35,488 nucleotides of DNA from a virus. Positions within the stretch are counted from its first letter, which is position 1; every line of letters starts with the position of its first letter. Where the stretch lies: IMG/VR virus record IMGVR_UViG_3300025617_000059, positions 1 through 35,488 of that record, one strand, 5' to 3'. Position numbers and translations under genes: made by a program. The notes beneath the pieces are model-generated. The model did not search any database. It saw nothing but the letters and a program-made list of their open reading frames with translations, and was not told where the DNA came from. This document shows positions 15,921-23,375 of the stretch, piece after piece.

Positions 15921-15948
15921 ATAGAGAGAAGGGCGTCGATTGACGCCC
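15921..15948 (-). terminator. Intrinsic terminator-like hairpin after the scaffold gene
   Basis: Leftward strand: 7-bp stem GGGCGTC/GACGCCC with AATC loop (15948-15931), followed by the pyrimidine tract TTCTCTCTATT. It begins a few bases after the scaffold stop. The T tract is interrupted, so partial termination or 3'-end stabilisation is likely. The capsid promoter overlaps its tail. Confidence 0.6.
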
Positions 15949-15954
15949 TGTAGA

Positions 15955-16782
15955 TCAAGCTTCTCCGTGAAATTCGTAGAATTTTCGCTCGACCATGTTT
16001 GTGTATCCCATATCCTTGCCGTACTTGGGGTCACTGAGCATTGACTGGAGATCTTCCAGAGTCGTAGAGTTGCCTTCCTGGATAGAGATATCTGGGATTG
16101 AGCGCTCGCCGTATGACTCTCTGATCTTGTTCAAAGCCATGATGTAGTCTCGATTGTCAGCCTTAGACGCAATCGCATCGACTTCTTCTGATGACAAGGC
16201 ACCTGAATTACCAAGCTTGGTTAGCCACTGGTTAAGACCGCCGATGATCTTATCGGCTTTCGGTCCCAGCCTAGCCATCTCAGCCTCTTTGTTAGTCTCA
16301 ACCTTGTCGAGCATCTCACCGACATGATTCATGTAGATCGATGTGATCTGATCGAACTGGTCCTGGCTTAACCCACTTTCAGCGGCAAACTTACTAAAGT
16401 CATTGAGCATTGCATCGTCTTCTGCAACGCCATGATCCTTGAGGGACGCAATGTCGTAGTTCCCATCTTTAGGAGCTTTGTGCTTGCCAGCAGACATCTT
16501 GCTTCTCAGCTCTTGATAAGATTTTGCTAGCCCTTCTATATCAGGGCCATCAGTGTCTGACCAGAACTGATCTAAGCCAGTCATGAACTCAGGTATCTCT
16601 CCCCAATCCATCGACTCATCAATAGGGTCAGATGCCTCGTTGTCAATCAGGTGCGGCGCGTCATTGGGCTGCTCCTGATCTGTGTCTGATTCTAAGGCTG
16701 GGTTCAGCATTCCTTTGCTGCCTTCAGGCTGCGCTTGCTGGTCTTCGTTTTCGGTAACTAAGTTTTCAGCTGCATCACTCAT
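15955..16782 (-). CDS. Capsid assembly scaffolding protein
   Basis: The 275-residue, very acidic, helical protein is encoded between portal/Bbp19-like and capsid, the usual place for the scaffold. The N-terminal ~90 residues are rich in Glu, Asp, Gln and Pro and likely disordered. A segment FWSDTDGPDIEGLAKSYQEL (~72-91) resembles the block often seen in podovirus scaffolds. Long helices follow, then a C-terminal EDLQSMLSDPKYGKDMGY typical of such proteins, where the C-terminus contacts capsid. The start overlaps the previous gene's stop by four bases. Confidence 0.82.
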   Translation of the reverse strand: MSDAAENLVTENEDQQAQPEGSKGMLNPALESDTDQEQPNDAPHLIDNEASDPIDESMDWGEIPEFMTGLDQFWSDTDGPDIEGLAKSYQELRSKMSAGKHKAPKDGNYDIASLKDHGVAEDDAMLNDFSKFAAESGLSQDQFDQITSIYMNHVGEMLDKVETNKEAEMARLGPKADKIIGGLNQWLTKLGNSGALSSEEVDAIASKADNRDYIMALNKIRESYGERSIPDISIQEGNSTTLEDLQSMLSDPKYGKDMGYTNMVERKFYEFHGEA

Positions 16783-17051
16783 GCATTTCTTCCTCGATCG
16801 ATTCGTCTAATGATTTCCCGGACAATTGAGTTTTGTCCTTCGCGTGCAAACCCATGTGATGGGTCTTCTCCCGGATACCAAGAGGGTTGATCAAGTGTCG
16901 TCCCCCTCAAATACTCCAGAACTTCTTGGCCGGCCTCATTTGAAAAGCATCGAACGAAAGCCAGGTCTAGATCATCCTGGCTAATCTTCTTATCAAGTAG
17001 GTGCCGGTTATCTGATTCTCTCAGGCCGTCCCATCCTTCCATTTTAGTCAC
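16779..17051 (-). CDS. Bbp19-like small phage protein
   Basis: The 90-residue protein sits between portal and scaffold. The central pattern LDLAFVRCFSNEAGQEVLEYL, followed by a Pro/Trp-containing loop and FAREGQNSIVREIIRRI, corresponds to the Bbp19-like domain. That domain is named from Bordetella phage BPP-1 and found next to portal genes in several podoviruses. Its function is not established; location suggests a head assembly role. It is coupled to the scaffold by an ATGA overlap. Confidence 0.75.
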   Translation of the reverse strand: MTKMEGWDGLRESDNRHLLDKKISQDDLDLAFVRCFSNEAGQEVLEYLRGTTLDQPSWYPGEDPSHGFAREGQNSIVREIIRRIDRGRNA

Positions 17052-17054
17052 TCC

Positions 17055-18614
17055 TTACACTGGAGGTTCAGCTGGTAGCGCCGCTTGCTGTTGCTGCTGC
17101 GCCATCATCATTTGCTGCATCTCCATCATCATTTGCTCTTTTTGTTCAGGTGACGTCAGAAGTTTCTGAGGTACACCCATCTTTTCGGCAACATAGGTCA
17201 ACATTTCTTCTTGGTTGATAGCCATTTGCCCAGCCTGACCAAACGCTTGAGCGATTTGGGCAAACTGCAACACCGAGTCCAAGTCCTCCATATTCTGAGC
17301 TTGAGCTAGTGGTGAAGTTGGTACGACCTTGACCTGGAGGCCATTGACCTTCAGCGGCAAGTCGATCACGTTCATTTGATCCATCACGACCAATACTCGG
17401 CGCACGATTGGAGTCATTGCTTCCGTGATCAATCTGCCATATGCCGAGCCTAAGTTTTGAGACAGTTCCTTCATGCGTTGCACGATCTCGGTCGCACTAC
17501 GCGCTGACATATTGTCTGGCGGCAACGAATCATCGTATAGCATTTTCTTGATATTCATCACCAGGTCATTAATGACCAGCTGCGATGTATTGAAGTCTGT
17601 TGCTGCGCGTAGTGGCCGCAATGATTCACCCTGCGCTCCGCCATTTCTGGCAACAGGAATAATCGCACCCGGCGTAATTTGAATAGTTTGCGGATTCAGT
17701 ACACCGTCATCAGCTGCTGTATAGACGCCCGACACAGCAAGAGAAGCGTTCTTGAGAACAAGCTCCTTGACCTTGTTGAGCGTTTTAACGTCAGGTAGTG
17801 CAGTGACTAATGGACCGCGACCATAGACCTCGCCTGGCACCTTCATGAATCGAGATACGATCCACGGCGAAATGTCCATTGTACGATAGACCAGTTCACT
17901 AGCCGCATTCTTGTCTTTGGCATGGATCAAGTGATAACAGTAGGTATCCTCATCCACGTTGAAGACCGTGGCCTCGATCAGATCGATTTCTTCATCTGGC
18001 TTTTTCTCAATGCGCTCTTGCAGCTGCGCTGGGATTTTAGCGTCTGGCCATTGCCGTTGTATCGCCTCACCCCGCAAACGCAGCTTTCTGTACACGTTAT
18101 CAACCGTGCCATGCGGACCTTCTTCTAGAGCGACCAAGTATTGCGGCACAGGGATAAACCGAACCGGCACCTCTTCATCGCCTGGTTGAATCAGCATGAC
18201 CGCCGTGCCAACACAGAGATCCAGCAGGAACTCCGACATCGCCAGGTCAAAGTTAGTCTGCCGGATCACATCAAACATTCGGGTGTTATAAACCTCCAAA
18301 GCTTCACGCACTTCAGCGCTGCGCTCTTTAGGAATCTCATTGCCAGGCTCTAACGTACACCACTCACGGTACGGCGGGAAAAGAGCTGACTGAATGCGGT
18401 TAGCAAACCGTTGCGTAGAGTTGATCGCCGTAGCATCAAACACCCGCGCCATCTTGTTCTGGCCGGCTGTCTTGCCTTCGTATTCACCCGAATACATATT
18501 GCGCTGAGGCAGTGCAAATTCGTAACACTCCTCGTAAATCGTGCGCCAACTTTCCTTTCTAGCATCAGCCTTTTCCTGACGCTTCATGATTTCCTGCGGG
18601 CTGATGCGTGCCAT
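17055..18614 (-). CDS. Portal (T7-type head-to-tail connecting protein)
   Basis: The 519-residue protein is close to T7 gp8 (536 residues). The N-terminal helix region contains WRTIYEECYEFALPQRN and INSTQRFANRIQSALFPP, which fit the bacteriophage head-to-tail connecting protein family (PF12236). Further marks are the GRGPLVTALPDVKTLNKVKEL segment and a crown-like, Gln/Met-rich C-terminus (QQMMMAQQQQQ). It forms the dodecameric ring through which DNA is packaged and ejected, and binds the terminase and gp11-like adaptor. One of the most secure identifications in the window. Confidence 0.95.
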   Translation of the reverse strand: MARISPQEIMKRQEKADARKESWRTIYEECYEFALPQRNMYSGEYEGKTAGQNKMARVFDATAINSTQRFANRIQSALFPPYREWCTLEPGNEIPKERSAEVREALEVYNTRMFDVIRQTNFDLAMSEFLLDLCVGTAVMLIQPGDEEVPVRFIPVPQYLVALEEGPHGTVDNVYRKLRLRGEAIQRQWPDAKIPAQLQERIEKKPDEEIDLIEATVFNVDEDTYCYHLIHAKDKNAASELVYRTMDISPWIVSRFMKVPGEVYGRGPLVTALPDVKTLNKVKELVLKNASLAVSGVYTAADDGVLNPQTIQITPGAIIPVARNGGAQGESLRPLRAATDFNTSQLVINDLVMNIKKMLYDDSLPPDNMSARSATEIVQRMKELSQNLGSAYGRLITEAMTPIVRRVLVVMDQMNVIDLPLKVNGLQVKVVPTSPLAQAQNMEDLDSVLQFAQIAQAFGQAGQMAINQEEMLTYVAEKMGVPQKLLTSPEQKEQMMMEMQQMMMAQQQQQAALPAEPPV

Positions 18615-18616
18615 AT

Positions 18617-18892
18617 TTAACTATCCTGTTTGTTTCGTTTTGCAAAGGCGCGAGCCTCTGCCGGTGATGAGAAGCCCCATTTCTTCAATGCTAAGGCGTA
18701 GCGTGTTGGCTTTCCCTGGTCATCTTTCATAGGATGGTTCTGATTAGCAAACCGAGCAGCGAAAGATACGCGGCGAGGGTTGTCCCCGCTAGAAACAGGA
18801 CGGCGTAAGTTTCCGCCTTCCTTTGCTTTAAAGTGTCTTCGCCCCGCTTCATTCAGGCCGCCTTCAGGGTTCTGATGCTTTTTGATTGTCAT
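18617..18892 (-). CDS. Small basic protein, DUF6321-like
   Basis: The 91-residue, strongly basic protein (many Lys/Arg, pI clearly high) has the pattern NPEGGLNEAGRRHFKAKEGGNL, then GDNPRRVSFAARF and NPMKDDQGKPTRYALALKKWGF. I recall this as a small conserved phage family (DUF6321) often found near terminase or portal genes. There is no transmembrane segment. The start overlaps the previous gene's stop (ATGA). A DNA- or head-associated role is plausible from charge and position but unproven. Confidence 0.65.
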   Translation of the reverse strand: MTIKKHQNPEGGLNEAGRRHFKAKEGGNLRRPVSSGDNPRRVSFAARFANQNHPMKDDQGKPTRYALALKKWGFSSPAEARAFAKRNKQDS

Positions 18893-19425
18893 ACGGACCC
18901 GCCGCCGCCTAACGTGCTTGAGAGGTTGTCGTTGCGCGTTGGGGATAATAGAGAGCGGTATCCAGCAACACGACGACGCTTTGCTCTGATTTCTGCGGCA
19001 ATGCGCTGCTGCTCTTGCTCTTCGGGACTGATCGTTGGCTCTGCTGGCTTTTCCGCCGTGGCCTTAGCTGTAGAGCTTGGGCGATCGTTTCCGCCACCGC
19101 CACCACTACTTTGCGCCCTGCGCTCTGATTCAGTTTGCGTGCGGACGTAGCCACCGCCGCCTTTGACATAGCCACCGCCGCCTTTGACACGGTTATCGCT
19201 ACCCGCGCTTGGTGGCGCGTTGCCGTAGCCATAACCTCCCGACTGATCATTTTTAGATGAGGCGCCCTGAGATGAATCATCACCGCCCATAGGAGTAAAT
19301 CGAGCTTGCGTGGTAGATGACCCGCCAGCTGCTACCTTGGCAGCTTCCGCTGCGCGCTTTTGCTGGTCTGACTTTCTTTTTGACTGCGACGGAGAATCGC
19401 CGGATGGAGAGTCTGTTGCTGACAT
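18889..19425 (-). CDS. Low-complexity protein with C-terminal RSLLSP motif (head region)
   Basis: The 178-residue protein is rich in Gly, Ser and Ala and largely disordered. A short tandem repeat KGGGGYVKGGGGYV lies near residues 80-94. The last ~45 residues form a charged helix (EEQEQQRIAAEIRAKRRR) followed by RSLLSPTRNDNLSSTLGG. The same C-terminal arrangement closes the next-encoded upstream neighbour (19434-19673). Similar helix-plus-hydrophobic-tail proteins occur between terminase and portal in other T7-like phages. The function is unknown; probably virion- or assembly-associated. Its GC-rich, repeat-laden DNA may be prone to length change. Confidence 0.6.
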   Translation of the reverse strand: MSATDSPSGDSPSQSKRKSDQQKRAAEAAKVAAGGSSTTQARFTPMGGDDSSQGASSKNDQSGGYGYGNAPPSAGSDNRVKGGGGYVKGGGGYVRTQTESERRAQSSGGGGGNDRPSSTAKATAEKPAEPTISPEEQEQQRIAAEIRAKRRRVAGYRSLLSPTRNDNLSSTLGGGGSV

Positions 19426-19433
19426 AAGAACCT

Positions 19434-19673
19434 CTACTGCCCGGATAACTCGGTTGATAAACCACGCTGCGCGTCTTCTCGATCAGGCGAAAGCAAAGAG
19501 CGCGTCCCGCCTGTACGCCTTGCGCGTTGCTGGGCGGCTAGCTTGCGCTGCTCTTCGGAGCGCTCTCGCTCTGCCCTGGCTTCCGCTTTTGCATTGAGTT
19601 CTTCTTGCTTCTTTTGTGCCGCTCTTTCTTCAGCAGTTGGACCACCACCGCCGCCACCAAAAAATCCACCCAT
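19434..19673 (-). CDS. Small glycine-start coiled-coil protein, RSLLSP family
   Basis: The 79-residue protein opens MGGFFGGGGGGPTAEER. A single long charged helix follows (~15-50, alternating Glu/Arg/Lys/Ala), then GGTRSLLSPDREDAQRGL. Phages of this type often carry a small protein beginning MGG and ending in a conserved helix-plus-tail motif near the portal. I recognise the style but not a named function. The start overlaps the preceding stop by one base (TGATG). The C-terminus resembles that of the neighbouring 178-residue protein. Confidence 0.6.
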   Translation of the reverse strand: MGGFFGGGGGGPTAEERAAQKKQEELNAKAEARAERERSEEQRKLAAQQRARRTGGTRSLLSPDREDAQRGLSTELSGQ

Positions 19674-20158
19674 CAGTAAATCCTCGCATACATCATATAG
19701 TCATACCCTTCAGGGCCATAAGCTTTCATCAGACCCTCTTCCTGAAACTTCAAGAACTTAGCCCAATTCATCGCCCGCTTGCGCTCGACACTTACCACAA
19801 TTTGGATTCTGCGTAAACCAAGCGCTGGCCCAATGCTATCAAAAAACCGACGGGCGCCTCTACACAAAAGTGTACCATGCCTGATTGATAGTCGGCCTGG
19901 GACCATCCAAGCCTCGGCATTGGTTGGCCATTTGATCTCGACTCCGAGACATAGAGCTGGCTGCATCTTGTAAAAGACCGTCCAGGCATGATCGGCGTTT
20001 GCAATCGCCTCCAGACGCGCCGGTAGATTACCCATCGCGTCAAACAGCTCTAGATCTGCCTGGCTTGGAATGATCCTCTCCATGTGCGACTCATGGAAAG
20101 GCATAAACACCAGGTCGCGCATATTGACCATCTTGGTCGCTTGTTCTGACGTCACCAT
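19673..20158 (-). CDS. GNAT-fold phage protein (T7 gp13 / DUF2833-like)
   Basis: The 161-residue protein has beta strands and helices arranged as in N-acetyltransferase-fold proteins. The AEAWMVPGR strand is followed by a helix and RIQIVVSVERKRAMNWAKFL, then FQEEGLMKAYGPEGYDYMMYAR. That ending closely matches a small family encoded near terminase or portal genes in T7-like phages, linked to T7 gp13. No acetyl-CoA-binding loop (Q/RxxGxG/A) is evident, so catalytic activity is doubtful. The start ATG overlaps the large terminase stop region. No strong ribosome binding site is visible, so translation is probably coupled. Confidence 0.65.
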   Translation of the reverse strand: MVTSEQATKMVNMRDLVFMPFHESHMERIIPSQADLELFDAMGNLPARLEAIANADHAWTVFYKMQPALCLGVEIKWPTNAEAWMVPGRLSIRHGTLLCRGARRFFDSIGPALGLRRIQIVVSVERKRAMNWAKFLKFQEEGLMKAYGPEGYDYMMYARIY

Positions 20159-21750
20159 ATTGAAAAATCTGTCTTCGCTGTAAATTGTCCACCACGCGCT
20201 CCGGCTGCACCGTACCGCCCGCCGTAGCCCCTAGTCATGACCTTATGCTCACCGCCACCGAGCATGAGATAGCCAAACGCATCACCAACGTGTGAATGCT
20301 CATTCTTATTCGGCGCATCCCTAAATCGCTCAGTGCCACCGCCGACGGCCACGCGCTTGAAATGATAACCACCGGCTAATGATTTACGCAGACGCTGACA
20401 ATCCTTGTGTATCTGCAAGCCAGCTCGGCGATCAATGTACCTGTTCATAGGCATCGCTCCCGCTTCACGGCGCACCTGGAAGTCGTTCGATGCTGTTGGT
20501 CTGGCGTTCATGCCGATCGTTCGCAGATGATCAAACGCCGTGACCTCAAAGATTTCATCACGTTTCTGTCCAGCCGGGTCACCCCAGACCAGTACATCCA
20601 TCTTTGGATAGTTCGCATTGATCTCGTGCAGCAGCATTAAGCCGAACCGCTCCAGGCCCATGTCGTCGGTCACGATCTCCTTGAGTATGTTCCAGCGCCC
20701 ATTAGCCAGGCGCTGACCAAAGACAGCCGCCGGAGTCAAACCAAAGTCGAGTCCAATGTGCAGCGGCAGAGAGATGTCGACCTGGAGACTGTCATCCGAC
20801 ATTGTCGAGTCGTCATACTCTGGCCACACTGGTCGACCTTCCTGTACATACACATATTCGCCGCCGGCATAGCAGCGAATCCAGTCTAGGTTCTTACCGC
20901 CGAGCTGCTGATCGTAGTATCCATTGGGTAGGTTGTTGATGTTCTCGGCTGTCGGGCTGACCTTCCAAAACTTACCAGCCGCCGGTACGGCAGCCGGCTC
21001 ATCGGGTAATGCCTCAATGACACCGCCAGGCTGCTTGAAGAACTCCCACTTGTACTTGCCGCGCACAGGTTCCTTCTCTGCAAGCCTGAACCACCAGTGA
21101 TCATCGTCCATTGGGTTGGTGTCCATCCAAATACCGCGCCAGGGACAACCGCCGTTACCTTTGGTTGGATAACGACCGACGCGGTGTGTCAATCCTTGTA
21201 CGACAGCTAACGGCAGCTCTCTGGCCTCGTTCACCCAGGCACCAGTCAATTCTAGAGACAGTAGCTTCCTGACGTCCTTCGGTTGATCAAGCGCCATAAA
21301 GATCACCTCACAATTGATGCCGGCTGCGTCACCGCGACTCGGTAATTTGATGTGATGACTGATTGGTGGCGACCAGCGCATTGGACCCCAGACGTTCTCT
21401 GGGAATAACTCCAACCATGTCTTAATCGTCGTTGTACGCAGCTCAGGGTAGCTGTTTCGCACGATCACGAACCGAGAGTAGCGGATGCCGTCTTTTGGCG
21501 ATGGCGGCTGTTTGACGGCGCGCAGCATGATCTCGGCAGCGCAGCCGTATGACTTACCTGATCCTACTGGCCCCATCAGGCCGCGCACAAACGAATCGTC
21601 ATGCAAGAACTTCCAGGTTGTCGGCGCACCAGAAAAATCTAGATCTAGACCGCCGAGGATGTCGTCAGAAGAGGTGTTGCTGGTCTTCTTCTGCCTTCTG
21701 CTGTTGGTCGACCTCTGGCTCTGGTCCGTCGCTTTGCTCGTTCGTGCCAT
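20152..21750 (-). CDS. terL: Terminase large subunit
   Basis: The 532-residue packaging motor ATPase and nuclease has Walker A GPVGSGKS at 60-67. A Walker B-type segment reads GAWVNEAREL (170-179, Glu175). A coupling-type motif reads MDTNPMDDDHWW (209-220). The RNase H-like nuclease domain shows GLDFGLTP (Asp335), WGDPAGQKRDE (Asp391) and HVGDAFGY (Asp490). All expected catalytic residues are present and the length is normal. The first ~45 residues are basic and low complexity and overlap the small terminase gene by 86 bases. A later start would reach Walker A, so this start is retained. Confidence 0.95.
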   Translation of the reverse strand: MARTSKATDQSQRSTNSRRQKKTSNTSSDDILGGLDLDFSGAPTTWKFLHDDSFVRGLMGPVGSGKSYGCAAEIMLRAVKQPPSPKDGIRYSRFVIVRNSYPELRTTTIKTWLELFPENVWGPMRWSPPISHHIKLPSRGDAAGINCEVIFMALDQPKDVRKLLSLELTGAWVNEARELPLAVVQGLTHRVGRYPTKGNGGCPWRGIWMDTNPMDDDHWWFRLAEKEPVRGKYKWEFFKQPGGVIEALPDEPAAVPAAGKFWKVSPTAENINNLPNGYYDQQLGGKNLDWIRCYAGGEYVYVQEGRPVWPEYDDSTMSDDSLQVDISLPLHIGLDFGLTPAAVFGQRLANGRWNILKEIVTDDMGLERFGLMLLHEINANYPKMDVLVWGDPAGQKRDEIFEVTAFDHLRTIGMNARPTASNDFQVRREAGAMPMNRYIDRRAGLQIHKDCQRLRKSLAGGYHFKRVAVGGGTERFRDAPNKNEHSHVGDAFGYLMLGGGEHKVMTRGYGGRYGAAGARGGQFTAKTDFSIW

Positions 21751-22135
21751 CTTCTAATACCTCATAGGTTGTGACCGCTGGGCCTTTCATGTTGATCCCG
21801 ATCACGCTTGGCCGGGAATCGCTGTCAGAGTTTGGTTCAGTTAGTCCATGATACCTAGCTAACACGCGCAGGGCTGAAAGCTTGTCATGCATCTCGACTT
21901 CGATCGCGTTGCCATATTGGTTTGGCGTGACCCTGACCTTCTTGATTGCTTTCTGGACGTGCTTGGGGATATCAGAGCTGCGTAGCAGGGCCATGCCGCC
22001 AGACTCGGTCCATTGCAGCACGTCGGTAATGTTCGACGCAGCGATAGCGTTCAGCTCTTGTTTCACGGCCTCTTTCTCATTAGCCGACCCAAGTGCCAAT
22101 GTTTTGCGGGCGTCCCGCACTGACATCTTGCTCAT
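21665..22135 (-). CDS. terS: Terminase small subunit
   Basis: The 156-residue protein is encoded directly upstream of the large subunit. Residues ~20-100 have the helical pattern of small terminases, with IEVEMHDKLSALRVLARYHGL as a typical oligomerisation or hairpin segment. The C-terminal ~30 residues are very acidic and Gln-rich and are encoded by the stretch overlapping the large-subunit start. The start overlaps the DUF3310 stop (ATGA). It should recognise phage DNA for packaging. Identification is by position and pattern. Confidence 0.8.
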   Translation of the reverse strand: MSKMSVRDARKTLALGSANEKEAVKQELNAIAASNITDVLQWTESGGMALLRSSDIPKHVQKAIKKVRVTPNQYGNAIEVEMHDKLSALRVLARYHGLTEPNSDSDSRPSVIGINMKGPAVTTYEVLEDGTNEQSDGPEPEVDQQQKAEEDQQHLF

Positions 22136-22407
22136 AACTTTTCTGCCACCTGGATAAATGGTTGATCTTTCTCTAGCTCCTTTTGGAACTCGGCCTCCTC
22201 AAGATCACTGATCATGTCGTTTATAAACCACGTCGCCTTCTTCAGATCATCTTTGCCGCCTTTCTCTTTCCAGCGCCAGAGATACTTGATCGCTGATCCT
22301 GTCTCAAAGGCTTCAGCGCCGGATAGGTTTTGCACCGCTGCTTTGATTGCGTCGATGCATTCCATGCCGTCGCGCTGGTAGTGGCTTGGATTGATTGTGT
22401 CTTTCAT
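22132..22407 (-). CDS. DUF3310 protein
   Basis: The 91-residue protein starts MKDTINPSHYQRDGMECIDAI, followed by FETGSAIKYLWRWKEKGGKDDLKKATWFI. This is the hallmark pattern of DUF3310, a small all-helical family common in phages. The ATG at 22407 is chosen because GGAGGA lies nine bases upstream; a longer frame to 22464 would begin in G/C-rich low-complexity sequence. The family has no established biochemical role, although a nucleotide-kinase-like label appears in some annotations. Here it is coupled to the small terminase. Confidence 0.82.
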   Translation of the reverse strand: MKDTINPSHYQRDGMECIDAIKAAVQNLSGAEAFETGSAIKYLWRWKEKGGKDDLKKATWFINDMISDLEEAEFQKELEKDQPFIQVAEKL

Positions 22408-22463
22408 TTTATGTCCTCCAACGAAAACCGGAAAAATTTTGAGAGCAACCCCCCCGCCAGGCA

Positions 22464-22577
22464 TCAGGCGCCCCGGGGGGGCATAGGTGCCTTTATTGGG
22501 CGGGCGGGGATTTTTTTTTCACAGGGCCAGGCATTGTGCAGCGCACAAGTTTTAACATAATAATGATTACGCGACAT
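22464..22577 (-). CDS. Possible 37-residue protein with two Cys and two His
   Basis: The short frame starts ATG at 22577 with GGAGAG seven bases upstream and ends TGA at 22464. The product begins MSRNHYYVKTCALHNAWPCEK and continues basic and Pro-rich. The spacing of His, Cys, His and Cys in the first 19 residues could allow metal binding but is not a recognised finger. Codons 21-23 (Lys-rich) are encoded across a run of nine A, a slippage-prone site. It sits alone in the gap between initiator and DUF3310 and has a good ribosome binding site. Coding status is moderately likely only. Confidence 0.45.
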   Translation of the reverse strand: MSRNHYYVKTCALHNAWPCEKKIPARPIKAPMPPRGA

Positions 22578-22598
22578 GACGCTCTCCGTAAGTCATTG

Positions 22599-22629
22599 AT
22601 ATTACTAGCCTTCTCCAACCTGTGGATAA
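22599..22629 (-). promoter_or_regulatory. DnaA box (22621-22629) next to a possible -10 element (22604-22599)
   Basis: On the leftward strand TTATCCACA, a perfect consensus DnaA box, occupies 22629-22621. Sixteen bases later comes TAATAT, a good -10 hexamer, with no good -35 except where the DnaA box lies. This suggests a DnaA-influenced promoter for the DUF3310/terminase operon, or part of the replication origin. A single box can occur by chance in 35 kb, so the functional call is tentative. Confidence 0.45.
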
Positions 22630-22655
22630 CTGTGTGCAATTATTGGACAGATTGA

Positions 22656-23375
22656 TCATTTCTTGTACAGCCCAGACCACTTCGCAACCTGGTCGAGAGT
22701 CAATGGCGGCGTGCGTCCATTCTTCAGTGCATCCTTGGTAGCTGCAATGGCTGCATCACGCACATCATTGACCGTAACTCCTTGATTATGCAGGACTTTT
22801 GCTGCTTGATAGCTGGGTTCTGACAGCCTGGTGATGCCGCTGGTGCTTTCGATCGCTTGCTTGAATGCGTGTGCTAGTAACTGGTAGCTCTTGTTTTCAT
22901 CCCCCAGACCCCCTGTTCTCTTTTGTGCGACATCAGGCAGCGCAACATCCATTGCGGCTCGGTCATCAACGATCGCTGCAACAGGTGACATGAACTGCTC
23001 CTTGGTTGGCAGTAGATCGTTGCCATTGAACAGCACCTGGTATCTGTTGGTCATCCTGACGCCTTTCTTCTTGACGCCCTTTGGATAGTCCTTAGCCTCT
23101 AGTCTTCTGACATAGCCAGCCTTGACTAATCTAGTGATGTGCCGTGACACAGTCTCTCTCGCCACACTCAGGTGACGACCAAGAGTCAGCAGAGACGGAA
23201 AGCAAATGCCATGACCATTGGTGTGGATACACAGAGCAGCTAACACCTTGAGTGATGTTGGGTGCAGTGAGTCATCTTGCACGGCTCGTGCAGGAATGAT
23301 TGAGTACACCCTGGTGTTTGGCTTTTCCTTTGGGTAGTCCTTTACCCTCATCGTGTTAGAAAGGGACTTCGTCAT
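22656..23375 (-). CDS. Winged-helix replication initiator-like protein
   Basis: The 239-residue protein has a helix-turn-helix/winged-helix domain at about residues 32-92 (HPTSLKVLAALCIHTN, FPSLLTLGRHLSVARETVSRHITRLVKAGYVRR), of the HTH_36 type used by many phage and plasmid replication initiators. The C-terminal ~80 residues are helical, possibly a helicase contact. The ATG at 23375 has CGGAG upstream and overlaps the preceding gene by 20 bases. Being encoded near the primase-helicase and an iteron array, it is the best candidate for origin binding. A transcriptional regulator cannot be excluded. Confidence 0.7.
   Translation of the reverse strand: MTKSLSNTMRVKDYPKEKPNTRVYSIIPARAVQDDSLHPTSLKVLAALCIHTNGHGICFPSLLTLGRHLSVARETVSRHITRLVKAGYVRRLEAKDYPKGVKKKGVRMTNRYQVLFNGNDLLPTKEQFMSPVAAIVDDRAAMDVALPDVAQKRTGGLGDENKSYQLLAHAFKQAIESTSGITRLSEPSYQAAKVLHNQGVTVNDVRDAAIAATKDALKNGRTPPLTLDQVAKWSGLYKK

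Noticed and set aside
18909-19283. 124-codon frame inside the Gly/Ser-rich head-region gene
   Set aside because: It is a frame-shifted reading of repetitive DNA; composition is unnatural and there is no ribosome binding site.
22534-22548. Inverted repeat TTGTGC-AGC-GCACAA as an operator
   Set aside because: It lies within the likely 37-residue frame, has only 6-bp arms and no paired copy elsewhere at a promoter.
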